Shown: positions 17,055-25,932, numbered from the stretch's first letter. The stretch: DNA of 64,000 nucleotides from Puniceicoccaceae bacterium K14 (GCA_022538095.1 JAKYXN010000022.1:1-64000), one strand, 5' to 3'. The notes: generated by a model from the sequence alone, not told the origin. Made by a program: numbers and translations.

Positions 17055-18324
17055 TTTTGGTCGCTTCCTGATTGACGACAGGAAGCGACTTTTTTGTGTC
17101 ATCTGTCTCGTAGTCAATGGTTTCGCTGGGATGCGAGAAGTCGGACAGTTCGCCAGTCGGAGACAGCGAATGTTGATCAAAGTCTAAATGTTGTGGGGCT
17201 ATTTGTGTGTCTCTCTTTTTCTCAGTTGGGGAGCTTTGAAACTCCAAACTTTCCACCGCTTCGAAGGTAGGCAGTTGGGTAGCGTCCGTGTAGACCTTGG
17301 CTGTAAGCCTCGGATCGCTGTGACGCATCAATTCTTGAGCCAGACGTTGCGAAACGCCGCTTTTTGCGAGTTTCGTCGCAAAGGTGTATCTGAAGGCATG
17401 AAAGTCTACCTTGCGACCAAGGGCGTCGAATTTGGGGATGCCAGCTCGTTTGTAATCCCAGTTGATCGTTTCATTTGGTCGGCTGGGGAGATCGAAGACG
17501 GGATCTCCGGGCTCCTTGTCTGCGATGAGTTCGCTTGTTTCATTGACGAGACCAGTGTGTATGGGAACTAAAGCGTCCTTCTTGTTCTTGGTCGTTGAGG
17601 AGCGAACTTTGAAGTGAGGGTTTTTGTCACCAAGATGAACATCCGCGACACGCAATTGCCTTAGCTCGTCTATACGAAGTCCAGTAAAGGCAGCAGTTAA
17701 GTAAAGCAGACGTCGTTGAGGCGTGGCCTCCACGAGTCGATTAAGTTCATCGTCGGTTAATGCTCTGCGTTGTTGCTGTCTTCCTCGTGTTTCAACTTTG
17801 CTAACTGTAATAAAAGCGTTTGAGATTGATCGCCCATTTTTAATGCACCAGTTCGATAGTCCGGTAATCGCATCTAGATAGTCGTTCAACGTCTTTGGGG
17901 CTAAGCTATCTTGTCCTGATCGCCATGATACAAAATCACCTGCGGAAAAGTCTTTAAGGTATTTCCATCCGCAATCTTTGAAGAGACGTTCGCAACGAGA
18001 GCGAATGCGTTCGAAGTAATCTTCGCTGCGACCTTGAGCTCTTAAATCTGCAACGAAGTCATTGAGGTGTGATTTTAGCGGCGTTCGAGCTGCTGAGCGT
18101 TGAGTCTTTGGAGCTATAATGCCGGCTTGTTCGCGTTCCTTTTCCTCAATGATTTTTGCCAGCTTTCGTTCGGCGACTTGCTTGTCTGAAGTGCCAAGGG
18201 AAACTTCTTCGACAGCAAAATCACCATCAAGGCGATAACGCCCGCGATACAAGCGGGCAGTTACCAATTTCCCAGATTTGTTCTTACGTTTAGGCTTATA
18301 AATGTGAGCAATCATATGTATCAA
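17014..18324 (-). CDS. int: Tyrosine integrase of island 1
   Basis: 436 residues. The SAM-like core-binding domain is at about 82-180 and the catalytic domain at about 188-350. Active-site positions visible: Arg217 in TGLRIDEL, Lys249 region, His309-Arg312 in FHAFRYTFAT, His335 in MRHSDPRLTAKVYTD and Tyr345. A 90-residue tail follows. Its last residues (MAPRRGFEPLSHG) are encoded by the tRNA-Glu 3' end, so the C-terminus is rebuilt on each integration. The tail motif PQIAPQ/TQIAPQ is encoded by the repeated arm sequence at 17191-17207. It catalyses integration and excision at tRNA-Glu. An excisionase-like gene lies 14 bases upstream. Confidence 0.95.
   Translation of the reverse strand: MIHMIAHIYKPKRKNKSGKLVTARLYRGRYRLDGDFAVEEVSLGTSDKQVAERKLAKIIEEKEREQAGIIAPKTQRSAARTPLKSHLNDFVADLRAQGRSEDYFERIRSRCERLFKDCGWKYLKDFSAGDFVSWRSGQDSLAPKTLNDYLDAITGLSNWCIKNGRSISNAFITVSKVETRGRQQQRRALTDDELNRLVEATPQRRLLYLTAAFTGLRIDELRQLRVADVHLGDKNPHFKVRSSTTKNKKDALVPIHTGLVNETSELIADKEPGDPVFDLPSRPNETINWDYKRAGIPKFDALGRKVDFHAFRYTFATKLAKSGVSQRLAQELMRHSDPRLTAKVYTDATQLPTFEAVESLEFQSSPTEKKRDTQIAPQHLDFDQHSLSPTGELSDFSHPSETIDYETDDTKKSLPVVNQEATKMAPRRGFEPLSHG
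17028..17058 (+). repeat. attL: att core copy 1 (left end of island 1)
   Basis: This 31-base segment runs from the T arm of tRNA-Glu through CCA and TTTT. It recurs without a mismatch at 48287-48317. Such a tRNA 3'-end duplication is the classic footprint of tyrosine-integrase insertion. The segment between the copies (about 31.3 kb) is island 1. Confidence 0.93.
17060..17095 (+). terminator. Island-borne terminator for tRNA-Glu
   Basis: A perfect 11-bp stem, GTCGCTTCCTG (17060-17070) with CAGGAAGCGAC (17079-17089), followed by six T. It lies on the island side of att copy 1, so the island supplies a new terminator to the tRNA it split from its own. Comparable hairpins follow att copy 2 (48322-48353) and att copy 3. 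Confidence 0.8.
17191..17207 (+). repeat. Putative integrase arm-type site
   Basis: TTGTGGGGCTATTTGTG recurs at 48207-48223 (exact), 48449-48465 (one mismatch) and 56796-56812 (one mismatch). Copies on the right of an att core lie 131-132 bases from it; copies on the left lie 62-63 bases from it. Direct repeats flanking a core at fixed distances are what arm-type integrase sites look like in attP. Confidence 0.6.
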
Positions 18325-18338
18325 TATTTGTATGAAAG

Positions 18339-18539
18339 CTAGTTTGATTTTCTCGCTGCCTTGAGTCGATTCAAATACCCACCTAAATCGCTTTCATAAA
18401 AGCGGCTGGCTCCACCGACTTTTACTGGTCTAGGAAAATCTCCGCGAGCAATAAGTCGGTAAACGCCGCGAGTAGAAAGGTCGAGCCGGGAGGCGACGAT
18501 CTTGATTGAAATAAGTTGGTCTTGTTCAATTACATTCAC
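18339..18539 (-). CDS. AlpA/excisionase-like helix-turn-helix protein
   Basis: 66 residues with a MerR-type winged helix of the AlpA/HTH_17 kind: ISIKIVASRLDLSTRGVYRL, then IARGDFPRPVKVGGASRFYE, and SDLGGYLNRLK. Proteins of this type act as recombination directionality factors or regulators of integrase. It sits directly upstream of int in the same direction, which supports an excisionase role. Confidence 0.85.
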   Translation of the reverse strand: MNVIEQDQLISIKIVASRLDLSTRGVYRLIARGDFPRPVKVGGASRFYESDLGGYLNRLKAARKSN

Positions 18540-18679
18540 ACGTATCCTTTCTTTTGATATTCAATGCCACCGCATGAACGGAGCGGTCAGCAAAGATAGA
18601 TACGTGACGTAGGTCTGCTTTATCCGATTTTTCTAAGTCTGAATAAAAAGCGAGTAAAAGGCTCTAGTAGTCCAACCCA

Positions 18680-19663
18680 TTATTGTAGCAATGCTGAGAA
18701 GGGAGCAATAAATGGCGACAATATTGCCATGTGAGAGGCTGCCGCATTAATAAAACGTTGATAAGCCCCTAACGATTCGGGTGTGTTGATTGATTTTTCA
18801 AACTCGCTCAACAAGTTGAGTAATTCGGTACGCTCTGTTTCCTGTTGAATTTGAGCAATAGCTTCTCTCGCTTCATTAAATACGTTCTTCGTATTGTCTA
18901 TATTGATAGAGTTATGGTTAGAGTTTTGGTTTATCTGATTGTTATTACCTTTTATCGTAATAGTGGGTTCATTTTTCTTTTCCGACATTTTCTTTTTTAT
19001 TAGCAAGTTTAACTCTACAATTTTTTGAGGGATAATATGTATAGTTTTATCTGATACGAATAGGTTGTTTCTCTGGGTTCGTTGTGCTTCTTCGATATAA
19101 CGTTTAAAGCTATTTTCTAGTTGTTCAGCTATGAAGTTTAGATCTATTAAGAATAGCTCTTCGAAGGAGGCTCTCGTGTGTTCAAGTTCTGATAGGTCGA
19201 AAGCTTCGATAGCATTTGATGCTGCTGCCAGAAATTTATCAGCATATGATTCTAGATAGCTCACATAGTTATCGCGTAAGGCAAGGTACGATTGCCCTGA
19301 ACCAAGAGAATTGTTTACAAAATGACCTTCGAGTGTTCGCTGTTTCGTTTGTTGTATGTCGTGCTCAATTGATGAACGATAGCGTTCAGTTACCGTTCTA
19401 AGGCTGTTTGTAATAAAGTTTTTCTCCTTAACTTCGCTCTCCCATGCCTCTAGTTGCAAGCGACCAGCTAGAGATATGCTTAAATTTGCAAACATATCAT
19501 TAGGGGTACCCTTAATTTGATTCTGATTTGAGCATGAAAGCTTCCCTTCACTAAACAGCTCATATGCGATACTTGCATTTTCTCCTTCATCACGGCCGTA
19601 GAGAGGTATTGTTCCTTCAGATTGGACTTTTTTAAGTAGTTCAAGATGAGGCAAGAAGTGCAT
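18680..19663 (-). CDS. Unknown protein with Asn-rich beta segment
   Basis: 327 residues, not recognised. The N-terminal 40 residues contain a Tyr/Arg/Asp-rich start (GTIPLYGRDEGENASIAYEL) that could be a small DNA-binding or sensing domain. Residues 75-215 are helical. A Lys-rich link leads to ITIKGNNNQINQNSNHNSIN, an Asn-rich beta stretch also seen in small immunity- or effector-type proteins of mobile elements. The C-terminus is helical with a hydrophobic end (SHMAILSPFIAPFSALLQ). It lies in the integrase region, minus strand, without partners. Cargo of the island is the safest label. Confidence 0.6.
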   Translation of the reverse strand: MHFLPHLELLKKVQSEGTIPLYGRDEGENASIAYELFSEGKLSCSNQNQIKGTPNDMFANLSISLAGRLQLEAWESEVKEKNFITNSLRTVTERYRSSIEHDIQQTKQRTLEGHFVNNSLGSGQSYLALRDNYVSYLESYADKFLAAASNAIEAFDLSELEHTRASFEELFLIDLNFIAEQLENSFKRYIEEAQRTQRNNLFVSDKTIHIIPQKIVELNLLIKKKMSEKKNEPTITIKGNNNQINQNSNHNSINIDNTKNVFNEAREAIAQIQQETERTELLNLLSEFEKSINTPESLGAYQRFINAAASHMAILSPFIAPFSALLQ

Positions 19664-19919
19664 GTGTCGGAGAGTTGTTAATAATGGAAAGCTGGCATAT
19701 CGGGGGGCATTTATCGTGCCCTCTATTCTGGTAATAGTAGCTGCCGTTTTTTTCTGTCATTGTGGCCACCTTTTGAATTGATTCTATCAGGTTGACTGAG
19801 TGTGGTTCTAAGTTTCATAGCTCAGGGGAGCTACTATTCTTTTTGAGTGTTTATACTAACTGTTTGACCAGCGACAAGGAGTTTCCTTAATGAGAATCTG
19901 TCAGAATTATTAAGGTGGT

Positions 19920-20639
19920 TTGGAAAATGAAAAAGTTAATTTGGAATTAAGAATGGTAACTGAGGGTGGAACAGGCAGGTCGGCGAAGATTCCCAATTGG
20001 GCGTGGTGGGTGTTGGCGAGCATTATCTGCTTTTGGGTGTGCACGCCTGTTATAGTTAATCATTTGCTACCGAATTTTTACACTGGTGGGGAAAGTGGTG
20101 AATTTGGTGATTTGTTTGGTTCTGTGAATACGTTTTTTTCTGGAGTGGCGATGTGGGGAGTCATTATTTCGTTGTATCTGCAGCGGAGGGAGCTGAATCA
20201 AAATGCGGTGGAAATGGAGAAATCCACAAACGCTTTGAGCGAGCAAGTAGAAATCGGAAGGTTGGCCGCTCAAATGAACGCATTGCCGGCTTTGATCGAA
20301 GACTTACAGGCGAGCATTAAAAAAAATGAATATGTTGATGAAAAATGGGCGTTTAACAGTGCCGATAATGTTAGACAATTAATGCCCCTGATTAGTAAGT
20401 CTCACAATAGCTGCATACAGCAGAAGGAGAGAGAAATAAGAGCTTTGGAAGCTGAAAAGAAGAATGCTCCGAAGAGTAGAAGAATAGATGAGGAAATATC
20501 GCGCTTGAATTGTGAGAAAAATATTGTCCACGATTCAGTGGATACATGTATGGAGTATGCAAAACGATTGGAGGAATTGTATATAGACAGAGGAAGGCTT
20601 TATGATCAGCTTGAAGGAGTGTCTACGCAGAAAAATTGA
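19920..20639 (+). CDS. Membrane protein with C-terminal coiled coil
   Basis: 239 residues. Two transmembrane helices (about 27-50, WAWWVLASIICFWVCTPVIV, and 72-95, FFSGVAMWGVIISLYL) enclose the typical GEFGDLFGSVNTFFSG loop. The second is followed by LQRRELNQN and a long charged coiled coil. This GxxGD-FG-xN-FSG plus LQRxEL pattern is common in small membrane proteins found in phage-defence and mobile islands, but its function is not established. The coupling ATPase starts 41 bases later on the same strand. Confidence 0.75.
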   Translation: MENEKVNLELRMVTEGGTGRSAKIPNWAWWVLASIICFWVCTPVIVNHLLPNFYTGGESGEFGDLFGSVNTFFSGVAMWGVIISLYLQRRELNQNAVEMEKSTNALSEQVEIGRLAAQMNALPALIEDLQASIKKNEYVDEKWAFNSADNVRQLMPLISKSHNSCIQQKEREIRALEAEKKNAPKSRRIDEEISRLNCEKNIVHDSVDTCMEYAKRLEELYIDRGRLYDQLEGVSTQKN

Positions 20640-20680
20640 AGGTGCCTCGATCTTTCTCGTTTTCTTTTCCGGCTTAAGCT

Positions 20681-22171
20681 ATGGATCGTATTGATATTAT
20701 TAAAGACTTCCCAAGAGGAGCTGGCGGATCGCTTGAAGGGCAATCGCCCAATGCTTCTTTTATTCCGACACAGGCGATTATGGATACGCCTTCGTTGAAG
20801 TATCGGGATGGCTGTCATTTTTTGGGTGTTGTTGGGGCAGAGGTAAAGAGCGAGAGGGCGAAAGACGGACGTTTGCTCCGTTGGGCGGAAGGTGGTCATT
20901 TTGTTGGCGTGGTCACGGAAAAGCATGTTTTGACCATTGCACCAACGCGTTCGGACAAGGGGCGAGCTGGCGTTATGCCCAATGCGTTACTCTATCCGGG
21001 GTCTATGCTAATTACTTCAGCGAAGGACGATGTTATAAAGGAAAGCGTTAAGCACCGTCACAAAGCTCTAGGTCAGGAATGCTATGTGATTGCTCCGTAT
21101 TTTAACATGAAGGGTTTTGAAGAGCATTTGGCTTATTTCAATCCTCTTAGCATTTTAACACCGGAGTCTCCTACGCTTATTGAGGACGCAGATTTAATCG
21201 CAGATAGCCTAATCGTAGATGAGCAATCGAGCGAACCACATTGGAATGACAAAGCTAGGTCTTGGGTGGGACGGGGGCTGATTGCTCATGTCGCGACCTT
21301 TCCGGATTACGAAGGTAGAAGAGACCTCTCTACCGTATATGATCTATTGATGACGCCTACTGAGGATTTAGAAGAGGAGATGGCGATCAACAAAAGTGCT
21401 GGTGGTATCGTAAAGCATGCTATTGATGAGTATCTTGAAATGCCGGAAGAGGAGCGAGGCTCTGTGCTCTCAACAGCAAGACGACATTTGGGTTTTCTCG
21501 CTTATCCAGAAATTCAGCGTGCCTTGATAGAAACGCGAAAGCGTAAGGCCGTCGATCTGTCGGCATTGAAGCGAAAGAGGGCTACGCTCTATGTTTCATT
21601 ACCTGCTATGCGTTTATCGACCTGTGGGCGATTGTTTCGCATGATTGTCCAATTAGCTCTGGCTGCGATGGAGCGAGAGGAAGCTAAACCAGAATTTCCC
21701 GTTCGCATGTGTCTAGATGAATTTGCAGCCTTTGGGCGTCTCAAATCTGTGGATACAGCAATTGGCCAGATTGCGGGGTTGGGCGTGCGGCTGCATATCG
21801 TGTTGCAAGACTTAGTGCAACTGAATGCTATTTACGGTAAACGTGCTGAAAGTTTCTTGGCGAATGCAGGGTTGATCCAGTGCTTTGCAAATTCGGACAA
21901 CATCACGCTTGAATGGATCGAAAAACGATTGGGTAAAACAACCGTACTCTTACCCCAGTACAATGATACGAGCCAAGAGGAGCTTGTAAGGAAAGGGCGG
22001 GATGCCACGAGCTGGCAGCTCCGTGAAATGGTGCTAATGACTTCTGAGGAGATTAGCCGATTTTTCGGTCAGCAAGACGCTCATTTGAGGCAACTTGTAA
22101 TTTTGCCCGGGTTTTCGCCGCTAGTATTGCAAAGGGCTTATTATGACAAATATTCGGAATTTATGAAGTAG
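20681..22171 (+). CDS. TraG/VirD4-like type IV coupling protein
   Basis: 496 residues. The nucleotide region reads APTRSDKGRAGVMPNALLYP followed by GSMLITSAKDD. This matches the coupling-protein motif TRSGKGxGxxIPNLL...GSxLVxDPKGE, except that the Walker A Gly before Lys is Asp (residue 92). Walker B is RMCLDEFAAFGRL. The middle all-alpha domain and the LQDLVQLNAIYGKRAESFLA helix also fit. No N-terminal membrane helices are present, unlike VirD4. It would feed relaxase-bound DNA to a secretion channel supplied by another element, since no mating-pair genes are in the island. Confidence 0.85.
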   Translation: MDRIDIIKDFPRGAGGSLEGQSPNASFIPTQAIMDTPSLKYRDGCHFLGVVGAEVKSERAKDGRLLRWAEGGHFVGVVTEKHVLTIAPTRSDKGRAGVMPNALLYPGSMLITSAKDDVIKESVKHRHKALGQECYVIAPYFNMKGFEEHLAYFNPLSILTPESPTLIEDADLIADSLIVDEQSSEPHWNDKARSWVGRGLIAHVATFPDYEGRRDLSTVYDLLMTPTEDLEEEMAINKSAGGIVKHAIDEYLEMPEEERGSVLSTARRHLGFLAYPEIQRALIETRKRKAVDLSALKRKRATLYVSLPAMRLSTCGRLFRMIVQLALAAMEREEAKPEFPVRMCLDEFAAFGRLKSVDTAIGQIAGLGVRLHIVLQDLVQLNAIYGKRAESFLANAGLIQCFANSDNITLEWIEKRLGKTTVLLPQYNDTSQEELVRKGRDATSWQLREMVLMTSEEISRFFGQQDAHLRQLVILPGFSPLVLQRAYYDKYSEFMK

Positions 22172-22214
22172 CTTTTTTCGGGGGGGGTATTCTCTATGTG
22201 AGTCGAGACAAAAA

Positions 22215-22245
22215 AATACCCCCTCTCTAATTGAGAGGGGGCGTT
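22215..22245. terminator. Terminator between convergent genes
   Basis: CCCCCTCTC (22219-22227) pairs with GAGAGGGGG (22233-22241). On the minus strand a T-rich run follows the hairpin, serving the 22270-22608 gene. A competing stem, GGGGGTATT near 22183 with AATACCCCC at 22215-22223, may act for the plus-strand coupling protein gene. Confidence 0.7.
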
Positions 22246-22269
22246 TAAAATGTAATTAGCGTGATTTCA

Positions 22270-22608
22270 TTAATGTGAATTTTTAGTTGCTACTTTAAGG
22301 TGTCCGAGCCACGGAAGAATTATTTGACTGAACTCCTCACTTCCTGATGTTTTCCGTAAAAAACCAAAACGAATGTCTTCATTATGGTTTTCGATTTCTG
22401 TAACTATAGTGTTGATAATGGAAAGTGCCCATAGCACTGCTTCCCGTTTAGAACGGAAATCACATTTGTCTACTATCGATAGTAGCGTTTCATACTCCCT
22501 CTTGTAAATTTCAAGCTGAAGATTGCGTGTTTCCTTTTCGATCTTTTTTAAGGATCTATTACTCAACTCTACATTTGTTTTTTCATGTTTTGGTTTTGAA
22601 TGAGCCAT
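22270..22608 (-). CDS. Unknown small protein sharing a domain with the 23397 gene
   Basis: 112 residues. After a Lys/Glu-rich helix comes a segment: DKCDFRSKREAVLWALSIIN, TIVTEIENHNEDIRFGF, then EEFSQIILPWLGHL. The same pattern occurs twice in the protein at 23397-23927 (for example SSNKHAVLSGLSLLSAIFRE, SQFGYVAEY, LEFSPIVLPW). I know no family for it. The helix-turn-helix-like alternation followed by a beta strand could be a small regulator or adaptor. It is on the opposite strand from its neighbours. Confidence 0.65.
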   Translation of the reverse strand: MAHSKPKHEKTNVELSNRSLKKIEKETRNLQLEIYKREYETLLSIVDKCDFRSKREAVLWALSIINTIVTEIENHNEDIRFGFLRKTSGSEEFSQIILPWLGHLKVATKNSH

Positions 22609-23396
22609 TTAATTTAATGTTAAAAACATGATTATGTTTATGGAAAATCATTGGCTATTCAATGAAAAATATTCGCTAAAGGTCGAATTGTCAGAATATT
22701 TATATTTGAGATGGCGTGTTGTGCCTAGTTTTTAGGTGTTATAGATTAGTTGCCCCTAAGTATTATTACCTTTTTGACACAAAGTATTTCAAAAATCGCT
22801 CAAGTATCTTGACCAATATTCATTGATTTGCCATTAAAATTCCAATGGTTTTAAGATCATCTTATTTGGGATTAAAACCATTGTAATTCGAGTATAAATT
22901 AATGAATGTAAAAGATGATAGATAGATGCACAGAGAATGGTATTTATTTCACTGGTCTTCCCCTGTTGTGCCTAATAAGCACACGACAAGCCCCTACATG
23001 AAAGTGAACAACTGCAAATGTAAAAAATCTAGTGTTGTTCCTGTTTTTGAAGAGGATGTAAATGGAGAACCTAAGTTATTAATAAGCTCAATTGTTGTTG
23101 GAAATGATGATGACAATAAGCACCAAACACGTTTATTGGGATGATCCCAATTGCATTAAACAGTTTAAGATAATCGCTATTTTTGATCAGGTAATAATTA
23201 GAAGGGAGTATCGTTGTAAGTAGTCAAAGTTCCTAGGGTTAATTGGCATAGTCGAAAAAATTGTTGGGTGGGTGAATTTCTTGATGGATTCACCCATTTT
23301 TATTGATTGAGTTAAAGTGCATCCAAAAAAAGAATACTATTGATTTTGTTTCCATAGGTCTATATCATGCTTCTTTCAGTTTAAGGAGGTAATACG
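22609..23396. other. AT-rich 788-base intergenic region with a large inverted repeat
   Basis: No gene is supported. A perfect 12-bp inverted repeat, CAATGGTTTTAA (22843-22854) and TTAAAACCATTG (22872-22883), is separated by 17 bases. At the right end a good ribosome binding site AAGGAGG (23384-23390) precedes the TTG start at 23397. A 72-residue open frame at 22926-23144 has no supporting features. Confidence 0.6.
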
Positions 23397-23927
23397 TTGT
23401 CTAGACTTAGACCTTTGACGTGTCAGTTTCGTCTAAGCTCCAGAGAGCTCGGGTTATTGCGATCAGTTTTTGAGCAAAGTAGCTTTTTTTCACCTAAAGA
23501 TGCGATATTTACTGGCCTGCGTCTAATTGATGTTGTTGCAAGAGTTCGGCAGCGTGAAGAGCGATCAGAGGTTGGTTTTGTTCCTGAGTATAAATCGGAG
23601 ATGGTGTTTCGTCCTATCGTGGTACCTGTACCTGCATTTGATAATGCAGAGAATGTTGAGTCTCAGGACATTAATCCTCAATTTCAGATTCCACTAAATG
23701 GTTCTAGCAGTCGCAATTTGAAGTTTTTAAAGGACTTTTGCGGTTTTAGTTCAAATAAGCACGCAGTGCTTTCTGGCTTGAGTTTGCTGTCTGCTATTTT
23801 CCGTGAAAAGGAGATAAATTCAAAGTCTCAGTTCGGATATGTTGCCGAATATTGCCCAAATCTAGAATTCTCCCCTATAGTATTGCCTTGGGATATGAAT
23901 GTTCCGTTGCCCCCAATCGATATCTAA
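23397..23927 (+). CDS. Unknown protein made of two copies of one small domain
   Basis: 176 residues from a TTG start chosen by the strong AAGGAGG seven bases upstream. Residues 8-79 and 98-170 are tandem copies: FRLSSRELGLLRSVFEQSSF with SPKDAIFTGLRLIDVVARVR and FRPIVVPVP, against IPLNGSSSRNLKFLKDFCGF with SSNKHAVLSGLSLLSAIFRE and FSPIVLPW. A third, single copy is the 22270-22608 product. The repeat (helix, [S/D]-x-K-x-A-[V/I], helix, Phe-Gly-[Y/F]-Val, EFSPIVLPW) is unknown to me. Confidence 0.65.
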   Translation: MSRLRPLTCQFRLSSRELGLLRSVFEQSSFFSPKDAIFTGLRLIDVVARVRQREERSEVGFVPEYKSEMVFRPIVVPVPAFDNAENVESQDINPQFQIPLNGSSSRNLKFLKDFCGFSSNKHAVLSGLSLLSAIFREKEINSKSQFGYVAEYCPNLEFSPIVLPWDMNVPLPPIDI

Positions 23928-23995
23928 CTTGAAAATCTACTAAAAATATTGTTTCCATATTTAAATCGTGGCTATGGGATTTTTGAATCAATGAC

Positions 23996-24028
23996 AAAAC
24001 ATTGATAAAACATTGAAAAAACATGTTT
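23996..24028 (+). repeat. Three tandem 11-bp repeats
   Basis: AAAACATTGAT (23996-24006), AAAACATTGAA (24007-24017) and AAAACATGTTT (24018-24028) follow without gaps. They sit 38 bases upstream of the GTG start at 24066. The 11-base period places the copies on one face of the helix, as in iterons or cooperative operators. Confidence 0.55.
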
Positions 24029-24065
24029 TATACAATGGAATGAATGTTGACATCGTTGCGATTAG

Positions 24066-24836
24066 GTGTTTCTAAGTTTGTTAGTGCAACAGCTATCTAA
24101 TCAGACACACGAAATTTGGCTATTGGCTTTGATATCAGCCACGGTCTTGTTGCGAATTGGTTTTTGGAGATGGCAGTCAATCTCCTTTGACCGTGTTGAA
24201 GGGGCGGGAATAAGTGGCTTTGCCAAGATTCTAAGAAGCAATAGAGACAAGGATTGCTACTTGATAAAAGGTAAGTTTTCAAATCGTGCACGTGGCTTTA
24301 TTTTCGAGGTGGTTCTTAAGGTTTTGGCGTTAGCTGGCCGACTGGCTGTTCCTTGTTTCTTGCTGGGGTTTGTGCCGTGGCCTGAATTTCGCTGGTTTTT
24401 AGATCATCGATGGGAGCTTGTGGCAGTTTTGGCGATTGCGGTGATTGCGAATTTCGAAAAGCCGATGACTTCAGGCTGGTTTCGTAATCTCTTCGGCACT
24501 TCTTTCTACGTTTTCTTTAGCCCTGAAAAAATATCGATCCTTAGATTTATTTTTGGCCTGCCGTGGTATCGGCCTTTTCCGTACGAAGATGGTATGAAGA
24601 TTACACCTTTGGTGGAGAAGTACACGGAAAAAGTAGGGCGAGTCGTTTTGCGGATTGGTCACAATCCGGTCGTACTAGGGCATGTGTACGGTCATCGGGA
24701 TGCGGATTTAATCTCTAACGCATTTATCACGCTCGATCACCTTAAGAAGAAGTCATTTGGACTGGATCGAGAAAAAATCGAAAACTCGAACATCAAGAGA
24801 ATTTCTTACGGTGCACAAAGCACTCGTACTGAATAA
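24066..24836 (+). CDS. Membrane protein of unknown function
   Basis: 256 residues from a GTG start. Hydrophobic segments lie at about 18-35 (IWLLALISATVLLRIGF), 82-105 (FEVVLKVLALAGRLAVPCFL) and 112-130 (the ELVAVLAIAVIANFEKP stretch). The C-terminal 100 residues appear cytosolic: ISILRFIFGLPWYRPFPYED, KVGRVVLRIGHNPVVLGHVY. No family recognised. It begins the block of same-strand genes running to the sigma factor and its small neighbour (24066-28811), suggesting one element-specific gene set. Confidence 0.65.
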   Translation: MFLSLLVQQLSNQTHEIWLLALISATVLLRIGFWRWQSISFDRVEGAGISGFAKILRSNRDKDCYLIKGKFSNRARGFIFEVVLKVLALAGRLAVPCFLLGFVPWPEFRWFLDHRWELVAVLAIAVIANFEKPMTSGWFRNLFGTSFYVFFSPEKISILRFIFGLPWYRPFPYEDGMKITPLVEKYTEKVGRVVLRIGHNPVVLGHVYGHRDADLISNAFITLDHLKKKSFGLDREKIENSNIKRISYGAQSTRTE

Positions 24837-24950
24837 TGACAACCAAACCTAAAACAACAAGCCGATCCTGTCGCCTCATCGCCTTTCAAAACAAAGAGGG
24901 CAACAGAACCGGCCATTATATCAGGACGCTCGTAAGCGTCCCTCAACATT

Positions 24951-25913
24951 ATGAAAGAATACGAATTCCCTGACCTTAATCAAGGCGGAAAAGCGAGTGT
25001 GGGAACCTCGCAAAAGTATGTAAGCAGCTCTGCACTCGCTTTGGAAGTGTTTGCAGAACTCTTTCGAGAACAGCTCAAAGCTGTTATCCCCGGGTTGGAT
25101 ATTGTCCTCCCTAAGCACAAGAAGTTCCAAGAAGCAGATGCTTATGCGAATGCCAAAGATGAGGCTAAGCAGAGAAGGGCTAAAGAACAACTTCGTGAAA
25201 TTGCAGAGTTCAAGGAATTGATAAAAAAGTCTCTACCTGATGAACTTTACACTGAGGATCGATCCCTGAGTGATCGAATTGCTATCGGTCTTATTGGTGC
25301 CGGCTTGATTTTCTTCCCGGCAATTAGTGTTACAACCCTGCAAGACCTAATACAGGCGAATTCAACGCACGGGCTTGAGTGGGCTTCGTTTGGAATTGCG
25401 GCGTCTATTTGGGTGTTCTCACTCGGTTTGGAGGCCGCGATCGATGGAGCCCTGAAGAGGTTTAAATGGATCGTCGAATTATTGGCGGTAGGACTGATTT
25501 TGTATTGGGCTCCGCAGGCATTCGATGCGATAGCAGAGAATTACGGCGTCTCTCATGTTGTTGAAAGCCAAGCGGCGTCAACTTTTAACTGGGGTGACGA
25601 AGACTTGTCGGCTGTGGCTGAGGAGGAGGAAGAGACTGAAGATGTTTCACTTCTGCTTAAGGCGATTATGATTGGCGAGGGTTGCGGCGTTTTTCTGCTT
25701 TTTTCCATGCTGAGAAAGAAGCTTCTGCCTCAGCTCCATCCTATTCGAAAAGCTGCTGAGCGAGAGTTTGAAGATCTGAATAGGAAGGAATGGTTGATCA
25801 ACCTTTTCGTTCCTTCACGGGACGGTCGAAGAGCAGCAAGCGACTACCGCAAGACTAAGGCTGAGGCTCCGGCTGAGGCGATAGATGCGTTGATCAAGCA
25901 ATTCAAGAAGTAA
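24951..25913 (+). CDS. Membrane protein of unknown function
   Basis: 320 residues. A soluble N-terminal region of about 105 residues with a charged helix (YANAKDEAKQRRAKEQLREI) precedes hydrophobic segments at about 108-125 (IAIGLIGAGLIFFPAISVTT), 143-160 (WASFGIAASIWVFSLGLEAA) and 172-188 (ELLAVGLILYWAPQAFDAIA). After an acidic stretch (AEEEEETEDV) comes a fourth at about 235-250. The tail is basic. The next gene begins 19 bases after its stop, so they are likely one operon. No named family is recognised. Confidence 0.65.
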   Translation: MKEYEFPDLNQGGKASVGTSQKYVSSSALALEVFAELFREQLKAVIPGLDIVLPKHKKFQEADAYANAKDEAKQRRAKEQLREIAEFKELIKKSLPDELYTEDRSLSDRIAIGLIGAGLIFFPAISVTTLQDLIQANSTHGLEWASFGIAASIWVFSLGLEAAIDGALKRFKWIVELLAVGLILYWAPQAFDAIAENYGVSHVVESQAASTFNWGDEDLSAVAEEEEETEDVSLLLKAIMIGEGCGVFLLFSMLRKKLLPQLHPIRKAAEREFEDLNRKEWLINLFVPSRDGRRAASDYRKTKAEAPAEAIDALIKQFKK

Positions 25914-25932
25914 CCATCAAAGTATCTGTATA

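Noticed and set aside
22926-23144. 72-codon open frame, plus strand
   Set aside because: No ribosome binding site or domain pattern; composition resembles the surrounding AT-rich spacer.
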